Source: Edaphobacter modestus
GTDB lineage: Bacteria; Acidobacteriota; Terriglobia; Terriglobales; Acidobacteriaceae
Length of the DNA: 64,000 bases
NCBI RefSeq assembly: GCF_004217555.1
Contig: NZ_SHKW01000001.1
Location: 4,774,001 to 4,838,000, forward strand
Direction of reading: 5' to 3'
Part shown: positions 34,335-41,906 of the stretch, one piece after another
How positions within the stretch are numbered: position 1 is the first letter of the stretch
Layout: each line of letters opens with the position of its first letter
Program-made: the position numbers and the translations under genes
Notes under the pieces: model-generated
The model's database searches: none
What the model saw: the letters and a program-made list of their open reading frames with translations, nothing else
Told to the model about the DNA's origin: nothing

Positions 34335-35030
34335 CTATTTGACGATGGCGTTGTAGCCGTCGGCGGTGAGACGAACGCGCATGGCGTCCGCGTCCTTGCG
34401 GGTGGGGAAGGGGCCCAGCTGGATGTGGAGGAGCTTGTCCTGGGGCTCGTGACGGACGGCTACGGTGTAGCCACGCCGCTTGAGGGCGTTGACGAGAATT
34501 TCGGCGTCTTCCTGATGGGAGACGGCCGCGATCTGGACGAGCGCCGGGGCGCCGGCGGTAGCTGGGCGGAGTACGGGCGCTGTTGCTGCCGCAGCCGGAG
34601 CCTTGACCACGACAGCGGGCTTCAGCTGCGGGGCTGGAGTGGGGGGAGCTACCGCAGCACGCTCAAGATGGGGCCGTGGCGCCGGGGCTTCGGGAGTGCT
34701 GGCTGAAGAGGTGGCATCAGCCTTTTCGGGTTCGGGAGCTTCAGCGGCGGCGGCGTCCGCGGGGGTGAGATCGGCAGATTCATTGGCCTGGCCTGGGGCG
34801 GGCTTCGAGTCGCCGGTGGTCTTGAGAGGGGAGGCTTCGGTGTTATCGGCGGAGGTGGCTGTAGCGGTTGCGGAGCGGTGGCCCATGCTGTAGCCGAAGC
34901 CGAAGAAGACGGCGCAGAGGATGGCGAGCAGGAAGAAGATGCCGAGGATCGTGGAGGGACTGAGGGAGATCTCGCGGGCGGTGGAGGCGGTGTCGAGGTC
35001 GTCGTCTTCGAGGTAGCGGGAGGAGTTCAC
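34335..35030 (-). CDS. SPOR-domain protein, single-pass inner membrane
   Basis: A 231-residue protein with a short cytoplasmic N-terminus, one membrane segment (about 25-48, ILGIFFLLAILCAVFFGFGYSMG), a long Ala/Pro/Glu-rich linker (about 50-155) and a C-terminal SPOR domain (VQIAAVSHQEDAEILVNAL, GYTVAVRHE, LHIQLGPFPTRKDADAM). SPOR domains bind denuded septal murein, so it probably collects at the division site. It follows the slipin gene by 41 bases on the same strand. Confidence 0.88.
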   Translation of the reverse strand: MNSSRYLEDDDLDTASTAREISLSPSTILGIFFLLAILCAVFFGFGYSMGHRSATATATSADNTEASPLKTTGDSKPAPGQANESADLTPADAAAAEAPEPEKADATSSASTPEAPAPRPHLERAAVAPPTPAPQLKPAVVVKAPAAAATAPVLRPATAGAPALVQIAAVSHQEDAEILVNALKRRGYTVAVRHEPQDKLLHIQLGPFPTRKDADAMRVRLTADGYNAIVK

Positions 35031-35071
35031 GGTCGGATCCTTCAGTTGGGCAGGAGCCGTCGTGAGGGCGC

Positions 35072-35926
35072 CTACTCGATGGGTTCGGCTGGCGAGGTTC
35101 TCGTGGGCGGTGGGACAGGAGCCTGCGGGACGCCGGGCCCGCCCTGATGCCCGAAGGAAGTCTTCGCAGCGTCCGCGGTCTGGACTGTTTTATTCAACAG
35201 GTTCATCAGCTCCATGGGAAGCGGAAAAACGATGGTCGTATTCTTCTCGACACCTATCTCGGTAAGGGTTTGAAGATAGCGGAGTTGCAGGGTCATGGGT
35301 TGAGTGGCCATGAGTGCAGCGGCGTCGACGAGCTTCTGGGCGGCATTGAATTCGCCCTCGGCGTGGATGATTTTGGCGCGGCGCTCGCGCTCGGCTTCGG
35401 CCTGCTTGGCCATGGCGCGGAGCATGGATTCGGGCATGTCGACCTGCTTGACCTCGACGGAGACGACTTTGACTCCGAAGGGGGCGGTGTGGCCGTCGAG
35501 GATGGTCTGGATGCGCTGGTTGAGACGGTCGCGGTGGGCGAGGAGCTCGTCGAGGTCGACCTCGCCGAGGACGGAGCGGAGGGTGGTCTGGGAGAACTGG
35601 CTGGTCTGGTAGATGTAGTTGGCGACCTCGATGACGGCCTTGGTGGGGTCGATGACGCGGAGGGTGATGACGGCGTTGACCTTGAGGGTGACGTTGTCGC
35701 GGGTGATGATGTCCTGCGGGGGGACCTCCATCGCCTCCTGACGGAGGGAGACACGAACGATCTGATCGAGGGGTCGAAAGACGAGGATGACGCCGGGGCC
35801 CTTGGAGGGAGAGATGCGGCCAAGGCGGAAGATTACGCCGCGCTCGTACTCCTTGAGGATCTTGATGGAGCTGATGAGGTAAAGGACAACGATGACAATA
35901 ACGAGTAGCACGGGAGTATCGATCAC
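35072..35926 (-). CDS. Slipin (SPFH/stomatin-like) membrane protein
   Basis: A 284-residue stomatin family protein: N-terminal membrane segment (about 4-20), SIKILKEYERGVIFRLGR, the SPFH core with VSLRQEAMEVPPQDIITRDNVTLKVNA (two parts), YIYQTSQFSQTTLRSVLGEVDLDELLAHR, and a C-terminal helix with KQAEAERERRAKIIHAEGEF. Such proteins form oligomeric rings at the inner membrane. The NfeD partner often next to bacterial slipins is not here. Confidence 0.9.
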   Translation of the reverse strand: MIDTPVLLVIVIVVLYLISSIKILKEYERGVIFRLGRISPSKGPGVILVFRPLDQIVRVSLRQEAMEVPPQDIITRDNVTLKVNAVITLRVIDPTKAVIEVANYIYQTSQFSQTTLRSVLGEVDLDELLAHRDRLNQRIQTILDGHTAPFGVKVVSVEVKQVDMPESMLRAMAKQAEAERERRAKIIHAEGEFNAAQKLVDAAALMATQPMTLQLRYLQTLTEIGVEKNTTIVFPLPMELMNLLNKTVQTADAAKTSFGHQGGPGVPQAPVPPPTRTSPAEPIE

Positions 35927-36132
35927 TGAAACCTCGTATGTAGCGTCGGATGTGATTGTACGCGGTTTACCTGGAGAGGAAGGGTGGGAAGGATTGGGGT
36001 GGTTGGGAGACGGAGATTAATTTTTCGAGCAGTATGGGCTGTTGGGTTCGAGGCGGTTGACGGCTGAATGGGACGGCCCTAGTGTCTGTAGGTATTTGTT
36101 TTCGGGTCAAAGTGCGTTCGATGAGGTGACGG

Positions 36133-38877
36133 ATGGCTGGCGTGGAACAGGTTCGTCTACAGGAAGCGAAGAGCGGGACTAAGGCGTGGAAGCTGTGGGG
36201 GCCCTACCTGAGCGAGCGTCAATGGGGAACGGTGCGTGAGGACTACTCCCCCAATGGGGATGCGTGGAACTACTTCACGCACGACCAGGCACGATCGAGA
36301 GCCTACAAGTGGGGAGAGGACGGGATCGCGGGGATCTCGGACGATCACCAGCACCTGTGCTTCGCGCTGGCATTGTGGAACGGAAAAGATCCGATTCTGA
36401 AGGAGCGGCTGTTCGGGCTGACGAACTCCGAGGGGAATCATGGGGAGGATGTGAAGGAGTACTACTTCTACCTGGATTCGACGCCGACGCATTCGTACAT
36501 GAAGTATCTGTACAAGTATCCGCAGGAGGCGTTTCCTTACGACGATCTGGTAGCGACGAATGCGAAGCGGACGAAGTTCGAGCGTGAGTATGAGCTGCTC
36601 GACACGGGGATCTTCGAGGAGGACCGCTACTTCGATGTGTTTGTCGAATATGCGAAGGCTGACGCGGACGAGATTCTGATAAGGATTACAGCGGTGAATC
36701 GTGGCAAGAAAGCAGCCACGCTGCACCTTTTGCCGACGTTATGGTTTCGCAATACGTGGTGGCAGGGAAAGGATCAGCCGAGGCCACAGATCCAGGCAAG
36801 GAGCGGCAGGGTCGTTGGGGCCAGCTATGGCCGGCTGGGAGAGTACTTTCTGCATTGCGAAGGGGCTCCGGAGCTGTTGTTCACGGAGAACGAGTCGAAC
36901 CAGAAGCGATTATCGGGGGCGGTGAATTCAACCCCGTTTGTGAAGGATGCTTTCCATGAATATCTGATTCATGGCGTAAAGGATGCGGTGAATCCTGAGC
37001 AGACCGGAACGAAGGCCGCCGCGTTGTACGAGATGGAGGTTCCGGCCGGCGGTGAGATGGTTGTGAAGTTGCGGCTGTCACGGAGTGCGGAGATGGTGGC
37101 TCCTTTCGGTGCCGGGTTCGATGGAGCATTTACGGAGAGAATCGAGGAGGCGGACGAATTTTATAAGGCGGTGTGTCCTCCATCGTGCGAGTCGGGCGAT
37201 CAGATGATTATTCGACAGGCTCTGGCGGGGATGCTGTGGTCGAAGCAGTTTTACTACTTCGATCTCGACCTCTGGCTTCGCGAGCATGGATACAGCCCGA
37301 CGGGGCCGGGCCGCAGGCTGACGATGAGAAATGCCCCATGGTTCCACATGCTGAACGCGGACATTATCTCGATGCCGGACAAGTGGGAGTACCCGTGGTA
37401 CGCGGCGTGGGATCTGGCGTTTCATACGGTGGCATTAGCGATGGTAGATGTGGAATTCGCCAAAGAGCAGTTGGAACTGATGGTGAGCGAGACCTATCTT
37501 CATCCCAATGGACAGCTTCCGGCTTATGAGTGGAACTTTGGCGACGTGAACCCTCCGGTGCACGCGTGGGCCGTGATGTATGTGTACCTGACGGAGATGA
37601 GCCTGCGTGGGGGAGAGGGCGACGTTGAGTTTTTGAAGAGCAGCTTTAGGAAGCTGCTGCTGAACTTTACCTGGTGGGTGAATCGGAAAGATCGCTCCGG
37701 GCACAATATCTTTGAGGGTGGTTTCCTGGGACTGGACAATATCGGCGTCTTCGACAGGAGCGCTACGCTTCCTGATGGGGGTTACCTGGAGCAGGCGGAT
37801 GGAACGGCATGGATGGCGATGTTTTCGCAGAACATGTTGACTATCGCTCTGGAATTGGCCTCTGTAGACGAGAGCTATGAAGACGTCGCGGTGAAGTTTC
37901 TGGAGCACTTCCTGTGGATTTCGGGGGCGATGAATCCGCAGGGGGATAGCGCAAACGAGCTATGGGACCATGAGGACGCATTTTTCTATGACGTGCTCTA
38001 TATGCCGGATGGGACGGGCTGCAGACTACGGATGAAGTCGATGGTGGGACTGCTGCCCCTGGTGGCGGTCTCGATTCTGCCGTCAGAACTGGTGCGGAAG
38101 TATCCCAGGCTGATGGAGCGAGTGAAGAACTTCTTCGAGCGGAGACCGGAGCTGGCGGCGAATCTGCACGAGCCGGGCGTTCCCGGGGAGTATGGCAGGT
38201 TGATGTTGTCGGTCCTGAACCGCGACAACCTGAAGCGAGTGTTGGAACGGATGCTGGACGAAGAGCAGTTTCTGGCACCAAACGGGATTCGCTCGATCTC
38301 GCGGGAGCATTTGGATCATCCCTATGTCTTTGATGTACAGGGCACACGGCATACGGTGCAGTATGAGCCGGCTGAGTCGACGACGAGACTGTTTGGAGGG
38401 AACTCCAACTGGCGTGGACCGATCTGGATGCCGGTGAATGGTCTGCTGATCCGAGCGCTCCTGCTGATGTTCCAGTACTACGGCGACTCCTTCAAGGTGG
38501 AGTGTCCGACGGGCTCGGGGGTGGAGAAGAATCTCTTCGAGGTGGCCCACGAGATCGGCGAACGGCTGGCAAACACTTTCCGCGTGAATGAAGAGGGAAA
38601 GAGGCCGGTGTATGGGGATACGGAGAAGTTTCAGAGCGATCCGCACTGGAAGAACTACCTGTTGTTTTATGAATACTTTCACGGCGACAACGGCGCCGGG
38701 ATCGGGGCGAGTCATCAGACCGGGTGGACAGGCCTGATTGCCCGCTTTCTGCATCTTTTCGACAGCGTGACAGCGAGCGATGCTTTGAATGACCAAACAA
38801 GCCTGCTGATGCGGTCGAAACCGTTGGCGGCAGCTGAAGGTGTGGTGCCTGGAGAAAAAGCGGCAGCTGCCAGGTAG
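36133..38877 (+). CDS. GH63/MGH1-like glucosidase
   Basis: A 914-residue protein without signal peptide, so cytosolic. An N-terminal beta-sandwich (about 15-300; WGPYLSERQWGTVREDYSPNG, HLCFALALWNG, KEYYFYLDSTPTHSYMKYLYKYPQ) is followed by an (alpha/alpha)6 barrel with KQFYYFDLDLWLREHG, WEYPWYAAWDLAFHTVALA (with the acid Asp in AAWDLAFH), FLGLDNIGVFDRS, ADGTAWMAMFSQNML, and late NSNWRGPIWMPVN. These fit the MGH1-like/GH63 group that acts on glucosyl or mannosyl linkages such as mannosylglycerate or trehalose-like sugars. Substrate unknown. It has no operon partner in the same direction. Confidence 0.83.
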   Translation: MAGVEQVRLQEAKSGTKAWKLWGPYLSERQWGTVREDYSPNGDAWNYFTHDQARSRAYKWGEDGIAGISDDHQHLCFALALWNGKDPILKERLFGLTNSEGNHGEDVKEYYFYLDSTPTHSYMKYLYKYPQEAFPYDDLVATNAKRTKFEREYELLDTGIFEEDRYFDVFVEYAKADADEILIRITAVNRGKKAATLHLLPTLWFRNTWWQGKDQPRPQIQARSGRVVGASYGRLGEYFLHCEGAPELLFTENESNQKRLSGAVNSTPFVKDAFHEYLIHGVKDAVNPEQTGTKAAALYEMEVPAGGEMVVKLRLSRSAEMVAPFGAGFDGAFTERIEEADEFYKAVCPPSCESGDQMIIRQALAGMLWSKQFYYFDLDLWLREHGYSPTGPGRRLTMRNAPWFHMLNADIISMPDKWEYPWYAAWDLAFHTVALAMVDVEFAKEQLELMVSETYLHPNGQLPAYEWNFGDVNPPVHAWAVMYVYLTEMSLRGGEGDVEFLKSSFRKLLLNFTWWVNRKDRSGHNIFEGGFLGLDNIGVFDRSATLPDGGYLEQADGTAWMAMFSQNMLTIALELASVDESYEDVAVKFLEHFLWISGAMNPQGDSANELWDHEDAFFYDVLYMPDGTGCRLRMKSMVGLLPLVAVSILPSELVRKYPRLMERVKNFFERRPELAANLHEPGVPGEYGRLMLSVLNRDNLKRVLERMLDEEQFLAPNGIRSISREHLDHPYVFDVQGTRHTVQYEPAESTTRLFGGNSNWRGPIWMPVNGLLIRALLLMFQYYGDSFKVECPTGSGVEKNLFEVAHEIGERLANTFRVNEEGKRPVYGDTEKFQSDPHWKNYLLFYEYFHGDNGAGIGASHQTGWTGLIARFLHLFDSVTASDALNDQTSLLMRSKPLAAAEGVVPGEKAAAAR

Positions 38878-39068
38878 GCGATGCAGGCCCGGAAGGGACG
38901 GGAGAACGTTTCTGCGCCGATTTACGCCGATAGGGACGGGTGCAGCGAGAAAGCGCTGGCCGATTTGTAAGCTCTCTGTAAAATGATGAGCAACAGAACC
39001 CGTGCTTAAGCCGAAATTTACCTTGTAGTAATGCAACCCGCCGCTTTCGTGGCTTTTGGGAGTTCGTG

Positions 39069-40736
39069 ATGGCACCTGCAAGCTTTGATGGATTGAGGAT
39101 TCTCTCACTCGAGTCGCGACGGTCGAGTGAGATGACGAAGCTGATTCGGACGTACGGGGGGGAGCCGTTTGTGGTCCCGGCGATGCGCGAGGTGTCCCTG
39201 GAGTCGAACCGGCTGGCGCTGGATTTTGCCGACAGGCTGATTGCCGGGGATTTTGACCTTGTGATCTTCCTTACCGGCGTGGGTATGCGATTCCTGGTGA
39301 ATATTGTGGAGGAGGCGGGCAAGCGCGAGACGTTTCTGAAGGCGCTGAAGAAGACCCGCGTCGCCGCACGTGGACCGAAGCCAGTTGCAGCTCTAAAGGA
39401 GTTTGGGATTCCGATTGCGGTCGTCGCTCCCGAGCCCAATACATGGCACGAGATGGTCGCCGCGCTCGAGGAAGAGTTTGGAGAAGCGCTGACGGGATTC
39501 CGGGTTGCCGTGCAGGAATACGGCACTTCGAACCCCGAGCTGCTGGAGACGCTGGCTGAAAAGAGCGCATCTGTGACCAAGGTTCCGGTGTATCAGTGGG
39601 CGCTGCCTGAGGATCTACGCCCCCTGCGCGAAGCTGTTCTGAGTGTGGCGAGCGGTGGCGTGGATGTTGTGTTGTTCACCACGTCTGTGCAGGTGATTCA
39701 CCTGTTCCAGGTGGCTGCGCAGATGGAATCGGCCGATGAGCTGCGAACGGGACTTCGATCCGTGGTCATCGCTTCCATCGGGCCGACGACGACCGAGGCT
39801 CTTCATCAGTATGGGATTACACCGGATTTTGAGCCTTCGCATCCAAAGATGGGGTTCCTGGTGAACGAGGCGGCGCAATTGGCCGGCAAGCTGGTGGAGG
39901 AGAAGAAGAACAATGGGGCTCGCAGCCTGGCGACGCGGGAGGCGGGACTTCTGGTCGCTATTCCGCAGGCAGCAAATGGCGTGACCCAGCCGGCAGAGTC
40001 TCGTCTGGATAATCATGCGATCGCCCCGATCGATTTTCTTCATGAGATTACGAGCCGCATCGCTTCTGCCGACTCGTTCCACAAGGTGTTGGGGCGGATC
40101 GTTGATTTTGTCACGACGGTGATTCCCTGCGACTCGTGTTTTATCTATGTGCTGGAGGGGGAGAAGCTGACGCTGCGGGCTTCGAAGAATCCGCACGCGG
40201 ATGTGGTCGATCATCTGGGCATCAAGATGGGGCAGGGCATTACGGGATGGGTGGCCGAGCATCGCGAACCGGTGGCGCTGGCGTCGAATGCGTCCGAAGA
40301 TCCTCGCTTCAAGCCTTTCAAAAATCTTCCGGAAGATCGCTTCGAAGCGATGTTGTCCACGCCGATTCTGTGCGCGAGTAAGGTTGTGGGTGTCATCAAT
40401 CTTCAGCATCGGCTTTCGTATCAGCACACGACCAATGAGGTCCGCCTGTTGTCGACGATTGGCTACCTGGTGGGAGCTGAGGTGGAGCGAGCGCGGTTGG
40501 AGAATGAGAATGCGCAACTGGCCGGGAGGCTGGAGGCTCGCAAGGCGGTAGAACGGGCGAAGGGAATTTTACAGCGCGATATGCGGGTGGGAGAAGAGGA
40601 AGCCTATCGGATGATGCAGCGCGAGAGCCGCCAGCGTAGAAAGTCGATGCTCGAGATCGCCGAGGCAATTCTGCTGGGCGAGGAGATTCGCAAGGGACAG
40701 ACAGCCACTGAACAGAAACCCGCGTCCGGAAATTGA
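39069..40736 (+). CDS. HemD-GAF-ANTAR fusion: uroporphyrinogen-III-synthase-like RNA-binding regulator
   Basis: A 555-residue three-part protein. Residues about 6-265 are HEM4/HemD-like (ILSLESRRSSEMTKLIRTYG, PFVVPAMREV, FLTGVGMRFLV, FTTSVQVIHLF, ASIGPTTTEALHQYGI). About 318-475 is a GAF domain (FLHEITSRIASADSF, DSCFIYVLEGEKL, GQGITGWVAEHREPV, STPILCASKVVGVINL). The last 60 residues are ANTAR-like (ARKAVERAKGILQ, EEEAYRMMQRESRQRRKSML, EIAEAILLGE). HemD makes uroporphyrinogen III; ANTAR domains bind paired RNA hairpins to stop termination. A regulator linking tetrapyrrole or small-ligand sensing to antitermination is likely; targets unknown. ATG at 39069 chosen over GTG one codon earlier. Confidence 0.82.
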   Translation: MAPASFDGLRILSLESRRSSEMTKLIRTYGGEPFVVPAMREVSLESNRLALDFADRLIAGDFDLVIFLTGVGMRFLVNIVEEAGKRETFLKALKKTRVAARGPKPVAALKEFGIPIAVVAPEPNTWHEMVAALEEEFGEALTGFRVAVQEYGTSNPELLETLAEKSASVTKVPVYQWALPEDLRPLREAVLSVASGGVDVVLFTTSVQVIHLFQVAAQMESADELRTGLRSVVIASIGPTTTEALHQYGITPDFEPSHPKMGFLVNEAAQLAGKLVEEKKNNGARSLATREAGLLVAIPQAANGVTQPAESRLDNHAIAPIDFLHEITSRIASADSFHKVLGRIVDFVTTVIPCDSCFIYVLEGEKLTLRASKNPHADVVDHLGIKMGQGITGWVAEHREPVALASNASEDPRFKPFKNLPEDRFEAMLSTPILCASKVVGVINLQHRLSYQHTTNEVRLLSTIGYLVGAEVERARLENENAQLAGRLEARKAVERAKGILQRDMRVGEEEAYRMMQRESRQRRKSMLEIAEAILLGEEIRKGQTATEQKPASGN

Positions 40737-40743
40737 CCAGGTT

Positions 40744-41265
40744 TTATTCCTGAAGGGTGTACGGGATAGCGAAGCGGCCGATCTGCAGGAAGGTGTGATC
40801 GGCGGGCGGCCAGAGACGGAAGCTTTCGACGCGGGAACCGATTTCGAGGTGATGAGCGGATGCAGTGCCGCGCTTCACTCCTGTGGCCGCATCGTAGAAG
40901 GCTACGGAGAGCGAGTCTTCCTTGCGAGTCCATCCGATGACGTAAGAACCTGGTGATAGAGCCACGTTCTCGAAAGAGATGGGGGCCTGCACGAGGAGAT
41001 AGTGCGAATACTTGCCCTCGGCTGAGTATCCCGCCGTAATGAGTACAACTCCTGCAATCAGTCTTCCGTGTGTATCGATGATTCCCGAGGCCGTGCGCAT
41101 CTCGGTTTCGATCCGCTCTCTCTCGACGGGCGCGCGTGCGGGAAGGGCGGCGGTTAGCTCTCCCGTGGTAGCGGCGCGCCATGAGGATTTGGACTGCGCG
41201 CAGAGCGGAGATGACAACGTAATCGAGAGTCCGAGCAGAGAGGCGAAGAGTTTGTGTGGGCGCAT
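40744..41265 (-). CDS. Small exported protein of unknown function
   Basis: A 173-residue protein with a Sec signal (about 1-23, LLGLSITLSSPLCAQ) and a beta-rich mature part (GRLIAGVVLITAGYSAEGKY, LSPGSYVIGWTRKEDSLSVAFYD, TFLQIGRFAIPYTLQE). It is not recognised, though the middle hints at a small lipocalin-like or immunoglobulin-like barrel. It lies 14 bases after the response regulator on the same strand, so may be part of that operon, and ends seven bases from the HemD-fusion stop. Confidence 0.65.
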   Translation of the reverse strand: MRPHKLFASLLGLSITLSSPLCAQSKSSWRAATTGELTAALPARAPVERERIETEMRTASGIIDTHGRLIAGVVLITAGYSAEGKYSHYLLVQAPISFENVALSPGSYVIGWTRKEDSLSVAFYDAATGVKRGTASAHHLEIGSRVESFRLWPPADHTFLQIGRFAIPYTLQE

Positions 41266-41279
41266 GATGATTGCCTGAG

Positions 41280-41906
41280 TTATCTGAGGTGAACGATGCC
41301 GCGCTGGATGGCGACGGTGGCGGCATGAGTACGATCGCCGACGCCGAGCTTTCCAAGCAGGCTGTTGATGTGGGTCTTCACGGTGGCTTCGGAGATATTG
41401 AGATCGGAGGCGATCTCCTTGTTGGAGCGGCCCGCGACGATGCGTTCCAGAACGTTCAGTTCCCGCGCCGTGAGTGTCTGTCCGCTCATTCTGCCGGCAA
41501 GCTTTTCCGCTATGGCGGGGGAGATGCGCGTCTTTCCGGCGTGTACGGCCTTGATGGCCGAGGCGAGTTCGTCGACGGTCATGCCCTTGAGAAGGTAGGC
41601 TCGAGCGCCGGCCTCAAGAGCGCGGTAGATATCTTCGTCGCCGTCGAAGGTAGTGAGCACGATGAATCGTGCGGCGGGATCTTCGTTGCGAATGCGCCGA
41701 ATGGCTTCGACGCCGGAGATGCCGGGGAGCTGCAGATCCATGAGAGTGATATCGGGGTTCAAAGCGCGGTGGAGATTGATGGCTTCAGCGCCATCGGCGG
41801 CCTGACCTACCACCTCAATCTCGGGCATGATGTTGAGAAGCGCAACCAGGCCCTGGCGAACGACGTGATGGTCGTCGACGACAAGAATGCGGATTGGTTT
41901 AGACAT
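41280..41906 (-). CDS. NarL/LuxR-type response regulator
   Basis: A 208-residue DNA-binding regulator. Receiver domain with IRILVVDDHHVVRQGL (acidic pocket), phosphoacceptor Asp in ITLMDLQLPGISG, FIVLTTFD and the YLLKG lysine. C-terminal LuxR HTH: LTARELNVLERIVAGRSNKEIASDL and EATVKTHINSLLGKLGV (each shown in part). It overlaps the propeller histidine kinase by eight bases, so they form a translationally linked pair. Confidence 0.93.
   Translation of the reverse strand: MSKPIRILVVDDHHVVRQGLVALLNIMPEIEVVGQAADGAEAINLHRALNPDITLMDLQLPGISGVEAIRRIRNEDPAARFIVLTTFDGDEDIYRALEAGARAYLLKGMTVDELASAIKAVHAGKTRISPAIAEKLAGRMSGQTLTARELNVLERIVAGRSNKEIASDLNISEATVKTHINSLLGKLGVGDRTHAATVAIQRGIVHLR

Noticed and set aside
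38943..38958. ANTAR-target hairpin before the HemD-GAF-ANTAR gene
   Set aside because: CAGCG/CGCTG has a hexaloop AGAAAG with A at position 1 but A, not G, at position 4, and no second hairpin was found.
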